A DNA stretch of 16,548 nt. Source: Desulfocapsa sp. (GTDB lineage Bacteria; Desulfobacterota; Desulfobulbia; Desulfobulbales; Desulfocapsaceae). The notes below the pieces were generated by a model. That model ran no database searches. It saw only the letters and a list, made by a program, of their open reading frames with translations, and had not been told where the DNA came from. How positions within the stretch are numbered: position 1 is the stretch's first letter; every line of letters starts with the position of its first letter. A program made the position numbers and the translations under genes. Below, in pieces: positions 1 to 7,320 of the stretch. The DNA is taken from the NCBI GenBank assembly GCA_029935135.1, contig JAOZKX010000006.1, forward strand, positions 1 through 16,548. The letters run 5' to 3'.

Positions 1-1
1 A

Positions 2-85
2 CTTGAACATGACATTGGTAAAAGATTGACTATTATCCCAACGAAAAATCAGCATGTCGAAAAGTACAGTATCAGCTGGGATTAA
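2..85 (+). CDS. C-terminal fragment, probable RNase E/G family ribonuclease
   Basis: An open frame enters from the left edge and ends at a TAA (83-85), leaving 27 residues. The tail contains GKRLTIIP and HVEKYSISWD, which resembles the end of RNase G/RNase E catalytic domains, where a 'GK-hydrophobic' strand is followed by an 'H-x-E-Q-Y/F' strand. If so, this is the end of an endoribonuclease acting in rRNA maturation and mRNA decay. The fragment is short, so the identification is tentative. The next gene starts 39 nt later in the same direction, so co-transcription is likely. Confidence 0.5.
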   Translation, partial: LEHDIGKRLTIIPTKNQHVEKYSISWD

Positions 86-124
86 TTTTTATTCGATTCA
101 TTAAACAATTCAGGGTGAAAATAA

Positions 125-1504
125 ATGGCACGACGCTTAAACAGAAGGTACAAAAAAAGATCACCTGGAAAATCAATTTTCCTTATCCTCATCCTTCTTC
201 TCATTGGTGCTGGCGGCTATGGTTACATCACCTATTTTGAAGGTGAAAAACCCACAATAAATGTGAACAATCTTCCTGATTTTATAGGAAAAGAAACGAA
301 ACTGTCTTTTGATGTTGCTGATACCAAAAGTGGCCTTCGTAATATCAATATTCGTGTCATTCAGGGAGACAGGGAAAAGGAAGTTTTTAGCAAGCAATAT
401 CCATCCGTTAGTCAATCACCATCCACCAGCGCCAACAAAAAAACAATAGAAGTTGACCTGAACCCCAAGACCTTAGGCCTGAAAGAGGGAAAAGCAACTA
501 TCACCATTCAGGTAAGAGATTATTCCTATCGAGATATGTTGAAAGGAAATCTCAGCGAGCTTTCTCACACTGTAATAATTGACACCAAGCCCCCCAAAAT
601 AAATATTCTCCACAGTGAGCGTTATATCAAACCTGGTGGTGCCGGCATTGTGCTATACCGTGTTGACGACAGCGTAAAACAAGGTGTCATGATAAACGGA
701 TATTACCACCCTGGCTTTCCGCTCACTGATGCTTCAGAAAACAAATACATCTCCTATATAGCATTACATTATTCAACCGACACAATATCAGAATCCGCTG
801 TCATAGCTGTAGATTCTGCTGGTAACCGCACCGTTAAACCATTTCTCCCCGTTCTTAAAAAAGCCAATCAGAAAAAAGACCGGATCAATATACCCGACTC
901 TTTTCTTGCCCGCAAAATTCCCGAATTCAGTGAACGCTATCCAGAGATGGAAGGTGATACCGTTCAGCAATATCTCTACACTAATCGTGTGGTACGGAAA
1001 ATGAATAATGAAAAGATCCACGACCTTTGCATGAACCCTTCCTCCAACCAACTCTGGTCTGGAAAGTTCAAGCGGATGCCAGGTAGTGGCAGGGCGGGTT
1101 TTGCCGATCACCGCACATATTATTATAAGGGGAAGGAAATAGACAAACAGGTTCATCTGGGGATGGATATCGCCTCAACAAAACATGTGGCAATTAAGGC
1201 AGCAGCAACAGGAAAAGTTGTCTTTGCAGATTATCTGGGTATCTATGGGAACATGGTAATGCTTGATCATGGCCAGGGAATATTCAGTCTCTACTCGCAC
1301 CTTTCTCAGATCAATGTATCCATTGAAGATATGCTACAGCAAAGCGATGTCCTGGGGAATTCAGGAACTTCCGGTATGGCAGGAGGGGATCATCTCCACT
1401 TCTCCATGCTGGTTAACGGGATGTTTGTTACTCCCAAAGAATGGTGGGATCAAAACTGGATAACAGTGACGATAGAAGAGCCCATGGTTGATGCGAAGTT
1501 TTAG
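125..1504 (+). CDS. Membrane-anchored M23 (LytM/peptidoglycan endopeptidase) family protein
   Basis: The 459-residue protein has a basic N terminus followed by one hydrophobic segment (about residues 17-37) that should anchor it in the inner membrane with the rest in the periplasm. Residues about 43-245 look like two beta-rich, Ig-like modules. The C-terminal part is an M23 metallopeptidase domain with the expected motifs: HLGMD (H344, D348), SH (H392) and HLHF (H423, H425). By analogy with LytM, H344, D348 and H425 bind zinc, and H392 and H423 assist catalysis, so the enzyme should be active. Its likely job is cutting peptide cross-links in murein. An AGGG ribosome-binding site lies 9 nt before the ATG. 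The exact bond cleaved cannot be read from sequence. Confidence 0.9.
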   Translation: MARRLNRRYKKRSPGKSIFLILILLLIGAGGYGYITYFEGEKPTINVNNLPDFIGKETKLSFDVADTKSGLRNINIRVIQGDREKEVFSKQYPSVSQSPSTSANKKTIEVDLNPKTLGLKEGKATITIQVRDYSYRDMLKGNLSELSHTVIIDTKPPKINILHSERYIKPGGAGIVLYRVDDSVKQGVMINGYYHPGFPLTDASENKYISYIALHYSTDTISESAVIAVDSAGNRTVKPFLPVLKKANQKKDRINIPDSFLARKIPEFSERYPEMEGDTVQQYLYTNRVVRKMNNEKIHDLCMNPSSNQLWSGKFKRMPGSGRAGFADHRTYYYKGKEIDKQVHLGMDIASTKHVAIKAAATGKVVFADYLGIYGNMVMLDHGQGIFSLYSHLSQINVSIEDMLQQSDVLGNSGTSGMAGGDHLHFSMLVNGMFVTPKEWWDQNWITVTIEEPMVDAKF

Positions 1505-1515
1505 AAAGAAAACAG

Positions 1516-1686
1516 TTAATCTTCTACTTCATAATCACCATGACCACAAAGTTTGCAACGGAGCATGGGGTCATCCTTGTCCCAGATATACTCCCAGTCT
1601 TTGGCCCTGATTTCTTCCTCACGATCACGACCGCAGGTTACGCAAATCCAAATATCACCATCTTCTTTTGTCTCAAACATGTGCAT
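1516..1686 (-). CDS. Small zinc-ribbon protein (56 aa), function unknown
   Basis: On the minus strand an open frame of 57 codons encodes a highly charged protein with two CxxC knuckles, ICVTCG and RCKLCG, about 28 residues apart. This is the layout of a rubredoxin- or zinc-ribbon-like fold. GGAG lies 9 nt upstream of the ATG at 1686; a second ATG two codons later is spaced less well. A TATAAT hexamer sits upstream at 1707-1712, although no convincing -35 box accompanies it. The gene is convergent with the M23 gene, with 11 nt between the stop codons. It is acidic at both ends and has no signal peptide, so it is probably cytoplasmic. I do not recognise the family. Confidence 0.7.
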   Translation of the reverse strand: MHMFETKEDGDIWICVTCGRDREEEIRAKDWEYIWDKDDPMLRCKLCGHGDYEVED

Positions 1687-1706
1687 ACAATAAATCTCCA
1701 GATATA

Positions 1707-1712
1707 ATTATA
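1707..1712 (-). promoter_or_regulatory. Candidate -10 box for the small zinc-ribbon gene
   Basis: The minus strand reads TATAAT here, about 21 nt upstream of the preferred start codon. The best -35-like match (TTGGAT, around 1734-1739) is 21 nt away, which is too far for a typical sigma70 promoter, so the call rests mainly on the -10 box. Confidence 0.35.
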
Positions 1713-1847
1713 CGATGTACACTGAAATACTCTATCCAATACATTTTCACAAGGAATACACGATCTATTTGTGCTCTTTCTGGAGACATGGCGCTCTTCT
1801 GGAAAACTACAATATGAACAACTCGTTTTCATAGCATATTATTTACA

Positions 1848-3329
1848 ATGACTATCCCTATCAGATTTCCTAAAATTTTATACAGTTACCTGGCAACAGA
1901 AATGCTTGCTCCTTTCTTTGCCAGCTTTCTCATCATGAACAGTGTCTTTTTTCTTGTCAAGCTTATCCCTTTTCTCAATGTGGTCCTGGAGCTGGAAATT
2001 GGAGTTGCTGACTTCTTCCGTTTTTTTCTCTATCTTTTTCCCAACATGTTTCTCTATTCCATGCCCATGGCTGCCATGATGGGTGTTATTATCGGTTTCA
2101 CCAGACTTGCCAGCGATACCGAGATACTCGCTTTCAAGGCCAGTGGTATAAGCCTGTACCAGCTCCTTCCCCCCGTTGTCATTATCTCTGCTGCAATTGC
2201 TGTTATTACAGGATATTTTTCTATTACCCTTATCCCAAAAGCTGAAACAGCCATGAAAGAACTGATGTTTCAGGTTGCCAAAGAAAAAGTTGATAAAGGG
2301 ATAAAAGAACATCAATTCACTGAAGCACTTGGGGATCTCGTTGTTTATGTTGATGCCATTAATAAAACAACAGGTACCTGGAAAGATGTCTGGGTCTCCG
2401 ATATGCGCGGGCAGGACAATCCTATTATCACCATGGCAAAATTCGGGACCATGAGTGCAGATATCAACACCATGATTGTCACCATCACCCTGCAGGACGG
2501 GAGCCTTCACCGTCCTGCAGATGACAAATCCCAGATAATATCTTTTGATAACTACACCATCGAAATCCCCCTCCAGCCACCAACCAAAATCGATGGCGAG
2601 GATGTAACAAAATTGTCAAAGGGGGCAAAGACAATGAGGCAACTTCAAGAGGGCGCTGATTTCTACGGCAGATATTCTGAAGAGGGTCGTGAACACCTGG
2701 TACAGTATCATAAACGAATAGTGCTTCCTGTTGGATGTTTCATCCTCAGCCTCTTGGGTTTTCCTCTGGGCCTGCGAGCGGGACCAGGGAAAAGAGCTGC
2801 CGGTGTTCCTCTTGGCCTTGGATTTTTTATTCTCTATTATATCATGTTTACAATGGGGAAGTCACTGGCAGAAGACTCAGCACTCCCCCCTTTTATAACA
2901 ATGTGGAGCACCAATCTTATATTCCTCGGTATTGTTGTTTATTTTATCAGACAGGCAGCTAATGAACGACCGATGATCCCTGGAAAGATTTCTAATTCCC
3001 TTGAAAAGTTCGTCGACAATAGAATCCTCCCACTTTCCAATAAAGTTAAAGTGTTCTTCTCCAGGAACAAGCCCCCTGAAGAAGTGTCACCCAAAAAATC
3101 TGGTATTGCTCCGCCAATACTGAAAAGACCTGAGAAAATACTCCAGCCTGATTCAAGTTTTCTTACCGAAGGGACAATACATGGCAATGTGATTAGTCAT
3201 GTGTACCATATTCCCGGCTGTGAATTTTATTATTGTCAAAACTGTACAATAGAATTTAAAAGTATAGAGATTGCTCAGGAATCAGGTTTTGAAGCCTGTC
3301 GTTTTTGCAAAAATATAGTGACAGAATAA
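1848..3329 (+). CDS. lptF: LptF/LptG-family LPS export permease with C-terminal Cys-rich domain
   Basis: Residues 1-370 match the YjgP/YjgQ family, the membrane half of the LptB2FG transporter that extracts lipopolysaccharide from the inner membrane and passes it to the periplasmic bridge. Predicted membrane segments lie near residues 20-45, 58-90, 105-128, 291-312, 318-340 and 348-368, with the periplasmic beta-jellyroll between segments 3 and 4. The GKSLAE...LPP stretch near 337-348 fits LptF better than LptG, though this is not certain. The family is usually about 360 residues. This protein has 493: after a basic Pro/Lys-rich linker (about 375-435) comes a compact Cys-rich module (about 440-490) with HIPGC, CQNC and CRFC, which should be cytoplasmic. 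No partner lptG is in the window. The start has no clear Shine-Dalgarno sequence. Confidence 0.88.
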   Translation: MTIPIRFPKILYSYLATEMLAPFFASFLIMNSVFFLVKLIPFLNVVLELEIGVADFFRFFLYLFPNMFLYSMPMAAMMGVIIGFTRLASDTEILAFKASGISLYQLLPPVVIISAAIAVITGYFSITLIPKAETAMKELMFQVAKEKVDKGIKEHQFTEALGDLVVYVDAINKTTGTWKDVWVSDMRGQDNPIITMAKFGTMSADINTMIVTITLQDGSLHRPADDKSQIISFDNYTIEIPLQPPTKIDGEDVTKLSKGAKTMRQLQEGADFYGRYSEEGREHLVQYHKRIVLPVGCFILSLLGFPLGLRAGPGKRAAGVPLGLGFFILYYIMFTMGKSLAEDSALPPFITMWSTNLIFLGIVVYFIRQAANERPMIPGKISNSLEKFVDNRILPLSNKVKVFFSRNKPPEEVSPKKSGIAPPILKRPEKILQPDSSFLTEGTIHGNVISHVYHIPGCEFYYCQNCTIEFKSIEIAQESGFEACRFCKNIVTE

Positions 3330-3345
3330 AACAAAAAAAGGTTAA

Positions 3346-3963
3346 TTAATTGCCAGCCTTCTCAATAGCTTTTTTCAAGGCGGCAATATGAACATACCCG
3401 GCATAATGCACAGGGCTTTTACCACTTACCGGGTCAAAGCCGCTAGGATCTGCAGAACAAAAATACTGTACCTGCCTTGGCAATCGAACTAAGACATCCT
3501 CTACCTGACAACCGATATAGTCCTGCAGTGCTTCCCATGTTGCCCCACAGGGTGCTCCCCGAAGAACATGAATGTCCTGAATTGCACCACCAGGCGTAAG
3601 ATGAACCTTATATTCTGGAAATCCGAACTGTTCACCATAGGGGCCAAGACTTTTATCTTTTCCTAAGCCACAACAGGTAAAAGGAGTCACTCCCACACAT
3701 TTCTTGCCAGGTGAAATAACGGGAATTCTTTTTTTGAGGCAAAGGCGAACAAGATAATCCAGCAGATCAGGGTGCTTCAAAAAGTTCAAAACTAAATCTG
3801 CCTGAAAAGCATCGTCTATAAAAGATTCGGGGTCTTCTATGAAATCAGGTAAAAAGCCATCAACACCTATAATGCTGGTGAAATAAATCCCTTCACCGTA
3901 CTTTTTAACACCTTCAATTTTGTGTTCTCCGGATCCTCGTTCCTGAAAAACGATAATGTCCAT
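3346..3963 (-). CDS. DUF166-family Cys-rich protein
   Basis: The 205-residue protein looks like the DUF166 family (PF02593), known mainly from methanogens and anaerobic bacteria and lacking an established function. Supporting features are the Cys-rich centre (C89, C97, C98), the GAPCGATW motif (C139), another pair at C152 and C169, and the closing HYAGYVHIAALK segment. No membrane segment or signal peptide is visible. The Cys set suggests metal or Fe-S binding, which is an inference. I chose the ATG at 3963 because GAAGGTG lies about 7 nt upstream; a GTG nine codons earlier has no such site. The gene is convergent with lptF (16 nt between stops) and divergent from the roadblock operon. Confidence 0.7.
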   Translation of the reverse strand: MDIIVFQERGSGEHKIEGVKKYGEGIYFTSIIGVDGFLPDFIEDPESFIDDAFQADLVLNFLKHPDLLDYLVRLCLKKRIPVISPGKKCVGVTPFTCCGLGKDKSLGPYGEQFGFPEYKVHLTPGGAIQDIHVLRGAPCGATWEALQDYIGCQVEDVLVRLPRQVQYFCSADPSGFDPVSGKSPVHYAGYVHIAALKKAIEKAGN

Positions 3964-4037
3964 TTGTTCACCTTCTTTTGTTGAGAGCACGAAATCTTAC
4001 AGATTACGCAAGTTATTGAATATATATCCTCTTAACC

Positions 4038-4066
4038 TTGACACTGAAAAATTCGCAATATACACT
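4038..4066 (+). promoter_or_regulatory. Sigma70-type promoter for the roadblock-nnr operon
   Basis: A perfect TTGACA at 4038-4043 is separated by 17 nt from TACACT at 4061-4066. Transcription would begin near 4073, leaving a 5' untranslated region of about 124 nt that includes an 11-bp inverted repeat. Confidence 0.6.
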
Positions 4067-4126
4067 AAATCAAGAATGATCAAGGATTTTGGTTTGTTGT
4101 CCCATCATTCCCGACATAACAGTTCA

Positions 4127-4164
4127 AGTTAAATATCCATACCTATCTCGTCCGATATTTAACT
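4127..4164. repeat. 11-bp perfect inverted repeat in the roadblock operon leader
   Basis: AGTTAAATATC at 4127-4137 is repeated in inverted orientation as GATATTTAACT at 4154-4164, with a 16-nt spacer. It lies about 33 nt before the start codon of the first roadblock-like gene and downstream of the predicted transcription start. It could be an operator for a dimeric regulator or an RNA hairpin. No T-tract follows, so it is not a terminator. Confidence 0.6.
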
Positions 4165-4196
4165 CTCCACTATACTGATTAACTAAAGAGGGCTCA

Positions 4197-4880
4197 ATGA
4201 ATTATGAGGCAAAACTTTCAGATATAATAGCCAGTCTCCCGGAAATTGAAGGCGGATTCCTCTACTCACTGGAAAACGGTCTTTACGGAAACAACGCATT
4301 AACGATGGCAGACGAGATTGGTCTAAACAGCATTGCTATAAAATTTCATAAGATCAATGCTATGCTCACAACGCATTATAATGATACCGGGAATTTTCGC
4401 GTAACTTACAAAGATCTCATTCTTTTTGCTATGGCCCTTCCTAATGATCACTGGCTTTTTTTATTCTACCAACCCACACTTTCCCCAACCATGCTTAATA
4501 TGACGATTCAGCTCGCCTTAAATGTTGAATCGGATGAACCAGAAACAGTTCCTCCTCATGACATCCAGCAAGCCACTGAAATTGTAACAGAACCTGAACC
4601 AGATGCGGTCGACAATTTCGAGGAAACACTTAAAGATCTCCTCCATCCGTCGTCAGATATTAGTAAACATCTCCTAACTATGAAGGAACAACTCGCCACC
4701 TTTATTGGCCCGGTGGCTGAGCTCGTCTTTGACGAATCTGTCAAACAATGGATAGGAACTGTCACCCCATCTCGCGATACTCTTTTAGACCTGAGAGATA
4801 TTCTCCTGGAAGAAGTCGATAATGAAGAAGACAGGGAAACACTCTCCACAACCGTAGCAACTTTACTCAAAGAGGCTTGA
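4197..4880 (+). CDS. Roadblock/LC7-like protein with C-terminal DUF8082-type domain
   Basis: The 227-residue soluble protein has two parts. Residues about 1-110 resemble a roadblock/LC7 fold (an 'LPEIEGGFLYS' strand followed by mixed alpha/beta), the fold used by MglB-type GTPase regulators. After an acidic Pro/Glu linker (about 112-145), residues about 155-222 carry the pattern FIGPVAELVFDESVKQW...LxxLxxxLxxEVDxExDRE, which I associate with the DUF8082 domain found near roadblock proteins. AGAGGG precedes the ATG by a few nt. The next roadblock-like gene starts 3 nt after the stop, so the two are surely co-translated and may form a heteromer. No Ras-like GTPase gene is nearby, so the partner is unknown. 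Confidence 0.65.
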   Translation: MNYEAKLSDIIASLPEIEGGFLYSLENGLYGNNALTMADEIGLNSIAIKFHKINAMLTTHYNDTGNFRVTYKDLILFAMALPNDHWLFLFYQPTLSPTMLNMTIQLALNVESDEPETVPPHDIQQATEIVTEPEPDAVDNFEETLKDLLHPSSDISKHLLTMKEQLATFIGPVAELVFDESVKQWIGTVTPSRDTLLDLRDILLEEVDNEEDRETLSTTVATLLKEA

Positions 4881-4883
4881 TTC

Positions 4884-5216
4884 ATGGCAACCGCAAAGGA
4901 CTTTTCAAAAATTGGTGAGATAGAAGGTGTTGCAAATTTCCTTCTCGTTCGTGATGATGGTCAAGTTGTCAGTGGGAACTTCGACGATACTGTTTCCATT
5001 TCTTCAACTATTATAAATACAGGAAAAATTTGCGACAGTTTTTCCGAAGACCTCAGTAACAGGCGCTACATATATTTCTGTGTTGAACGAACAAATGGGG
5101 AAAATATATTTGTCTTCTCACTTGGAAGATATTTTCTTGGTGTCATAAAACACCAACAGGCCGACCCGGCCCTTCTCTCTGATTCTATCGTGCGCTTCCT
5201 GAAAGCACTCTTATAA
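4884..5216 (+). CDS. Small roadblock/LC7-like protein
   Basis: The 110-residue protein has the length and strand-helix pattern of a single roadblock domain: an opening helix, the strand GVANFLLVRDDGQVVSG, a helix (about 38-56), and strands YIYFCVER and ENIFVFSLG. Such proteins form homo- or heterodimers that bind small GTPases or act as scaffolds. It begins 3 nt after the first roadblock-like gene, which points to a stoichiometric pair. The annotation rests on fold-like pattern rather than a strict motif. Confidence 0.6.
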   Translation: MATAKDFSKIGEIEGVANFLLVRDDGQVVSGNFDDTVSISSTIINTGKICDSFSEDLSNRRYIYFCVERTNGENIFVFSLGRYFLGVIKHQQADPALLSDSIVRFLKALL

Positions 5217-5243
5217 CCTTTTTATTCGCAAAAAGACAAACCG

Positions 5244-6857
5244 ATGAAACTCCCAAATGCTGAAGAAATGCGAGGTTTGGATAAAGCCTCCATCAACGAT
5301 TATTTTATCCCTGGCATTGTTCTGATGGAAAATGCGGGCCTCGGTACGGTTCGCATGATGGAAGATGAAATCGGATCTGCAGCAAATTCCTTTGCCCTTA
5401 TATTTATAGGTCCTGGAAATAATGGGGGCGATGGTCTTGTTATCGGAAGACATTTACATCAACGCGGTTGCCTTCCCATCTTTTTTTTCCTTTGTGATCC
5501 TGATAATCTGACTGGTGATGCTGCAACAAATATGAAGATCATCCACAAGCTCAGACTGCCTTTTCATATCATCGATTCAGAAACACGGGTACAGACAATT
5601 CCGGTCCTCTACAAGCAGTATGTAAGTCGTGGTAAACCTTGCTACTGTGTTTTTGATGCTATTTTAGGCACCGGTCTTTCAAGACCCGCCATAAAACACT
5701 TTGCCGCCATTATCGATTTTATCAACAAATCGGATCTCCTCTGGGGGATTCCTGTTGTTGCTGTTGATATTGCCTCCGGAATGGATTCGGATAATGGTAA
5801 GGTGCTGGGAGTAAGTGTTCGCGCAGATTATACCGCAACATATGGCTGTCCCAAACCCGGACATATCCTTCATCATGGTCCTGAAAATACAGGTAAGTTG
5901 CAGGTAATTGATATAGGTATTCCTCCTGAAATTGTTCAACGGGCTAATATATCGACAGAATTACTAAACAAAGACACTGCGTCAGCACTTGTCACCCCCC
6001 TCCTGCGCAAAGATAATGTTCACAAAGGAAGCCATGGCCATCTCGCGGTTCTTGCTGGTTCCACCGGAAAGACTGGAGCAGCTGTACTTGCCGTAAAAGG
6101 GGCATTACGTATTGGGGTCGGACTTGTCTCACTTTTTACCGCAAGACAGTTAAATTCTATTTTTGAGACTTTGCTGGTGGAGGCGATGACTATCCCCCTC
6201 CCCTCTTCCCAGTCGTTTTTGACAGCATTAGACTACCAGACCATCAATGAAAATCTCACCGACAAACGGGCCATCCTTATCGGTCCAGGCAGCGGGACAG
6301 CTGAGGAAACTGCAGAACTGTTTTTGGAACTATACCACACGACTTCACTGCCAATGGTGCTTGACGCCGATGCATTAACCATTATCGCCAGAAATCAGGG
6401 CACACTCAAAGAACCTGCCGGACCGCGAATATTTACACCTCACCCTGGTGAGATGTCAAGGCTGCTTGGCTGCTCTGTGGAAGAGATCCAGGAAAACAGA
6501 ATGCATGCCGCCAAGGAGGGATGCAACATATACAGTAAAGGACGGAAAGATTGTATTATGATTTTAAAAGGGGCCGGCACAATCATTACAACTTCCAATA
6601 ACTACAGCGCAATTAACACAAGTGGAAACCCGGGGATGGCCACAGGGGGAATGGGAGATGTGCTTTCTGGAATAATTGGAGGACTTCTTTGTCTAGGGCT
6701 TCCTTGCCAGGATGCCTCCTCTGCAGCAGTATTTCTTCATGGAATGGCTGGAGATATGCTTTTTGACCAGGAAGGGTTCGGCTATACGGCAACAGAACTG
6801 GCCGACAAACTCCCCGAATGTATGAATACCCTTCTATGTTCTACACAGCACCCCTAA
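5244..6857 (+). CDS. nnr: Bifunctional NAD(P)H-hydrate epimerase / ADP-dependent NAD(P)H-hydrate dehydratase
   Basis: The 537-residue protein repairs damaged NADH and NADPH. The N-terminal YjeF_N domain (about 1-240) interconverts R and S hydrates, and the C-terminal ribokinase-like domain (about 245-530) dehydrates the S form using ADP. Visible motifs are GPGNNGGDG (56-64) and VDIASGMD (174-181) in the epimerase, and GPGSG (347-351), DADAL (374-378), TPHPGE (398-403) and NTSGNPGMATGGMGD (458-472) in the dehydratase. Length and domain order match E. coli Nnr. The epimerase motif has Ala where Pro is usual (IPSG to IASG), probably harmless. It follows the roadblock gene by 27 nt and likely shares its transcript. 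Confidence 0.95.
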   Translation: MKLPNAEEMRGLDKASINDYFIPGIVLMENAGLGTVRMMEDEIGSAANSFALIFIGPGNNGGDGLVIGRHLHQRGCLPIFFFLCDPDNLTGDAATNMKIIHKLRLPFHIIDSETRVQTIPVLYKQYVSRGKPCYCVFDAILGTGLSRPAIKHFAAIIDFINKSDLLWGIPVVAVDIASGMDSDNGKVLGVSVRADYTATYGCPKPGHILHHGPENTGKLQVIDIGIPPEIVQRANISTELLNKDTASALVTPLLRKDNVHKGSHGHLAVLAGSTGKTGAAVLAVKGALRIGVGLVSLFTARQLNSIFETLLVEAMTIPLPSSQSFLTALDYQTINENLTDKRAILIGPGSGTAEETAELFLELYHTTSLPMVLDADALTIIARNQGTLKEPAGPRIFTPHPGEMSRLLGCSVEEIQENRMHAAKEGCNIYSKGRKDCIMILKGAGTIITTSNNYSAINTSGNPGMATGGMGDVLSGIIGGLLCLGLPCQDASSAAVFLHGMAGDMLFDQEGFGYTATELADKLPECMNTLLCSTQHP

Positions 6858-6906
6858 TCTTCGGTGCAGTGCGGACAAGTCAAAACAGGTACTCTTTGAG
6901 AGTGCT

Positions 6907-7302
6907 TCAGCTTGTAGGGTAACTCTTCACATACTCTCTTAAGTAGTGAAAATCATCTTCATAAATGTTGAGAAATTCTACTCCCGTTACAAAGCGATTT
7001 TCTTCTTCGCTTTTTCTGCACCACATCACTTTCCCCATTACCTTGAGTAATTTTGCGGAACTGTTTTTTTGAGACAGATCATGAGGATTAAAGGAGATAC
7101 GAAGTCTTAAAAGTTCGTCAGGCTGGTATTGAATATTTGCAAAAAAAGAGACTCCTCCTTTACTAATATCTCTCCCCTGACATTGTTGTGAAGTAATGTT
7201 TCGTTTTGTCTTACCGCTATCTGAGAGAAGAAAGACCTCCATTTCAAGAGGCATGGGAACCCGTAAATACAGCCTTCTCTCTTTTGCATCGATCTCTTCC
7301 AT
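6907..7302 (-). CDS. PilZ-domain protein, putative cyclic-di-GMP receptor
   Basis: The 131-residue protein is a stand-alone PilZ domain. Both binding motifs are intact: RLYLR (RxxxR, residues 10-14) and DISKGG (D/NxSxxG, residues 45-50), separated by about 30 residues. It should therefore bind cyclic di-GMP and pass the signal to a partner protein. The C-terminal part (VMWC...FVTGVEFLN) is the usual closing strand and helix. I chose the ATG at 7302, preceded by AGGTGAGG, over a GTG three codons earlier. It starts 18 nt after the stop of the CheB-like gene and very likely shares its transcript, so the pair may work together. Confidence 0.88.
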   Translation of the reverse strand: MEEIDAKERRLYLRVPMPLEMEVFLLSDSGKTKRNITSQQCQGRDISKGGVSFFANIQYQPDELLRLRISFNPHDLSQKNSSAKLLKVMGKVMWCRKSEEENRFVTGVEFLNIYEDDFHYLREYVKSYPTS

Positions 7303-7320
7303 CTTCCTCACCTTTGCAAA

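Noticed and set aside
1878..2510. Long 210-residue minus-strand frame inside lptF
   Set aside because: It is antisense to a clearly coding membrane-protein gene, and its His/Asn/Lys-rich composition is that of a shadow frame.
6858..6945. Minus-strand frame of about 28 codons ending ...VPVLTCPHCTED, with a CxxC pair, just downstream of and overlapping the PilZ gene end
   Set aside because: No start codon is available before an in-frame stop within the PilZ gene, and joining it to PilZ would need a frameshift for which there is no evidence.
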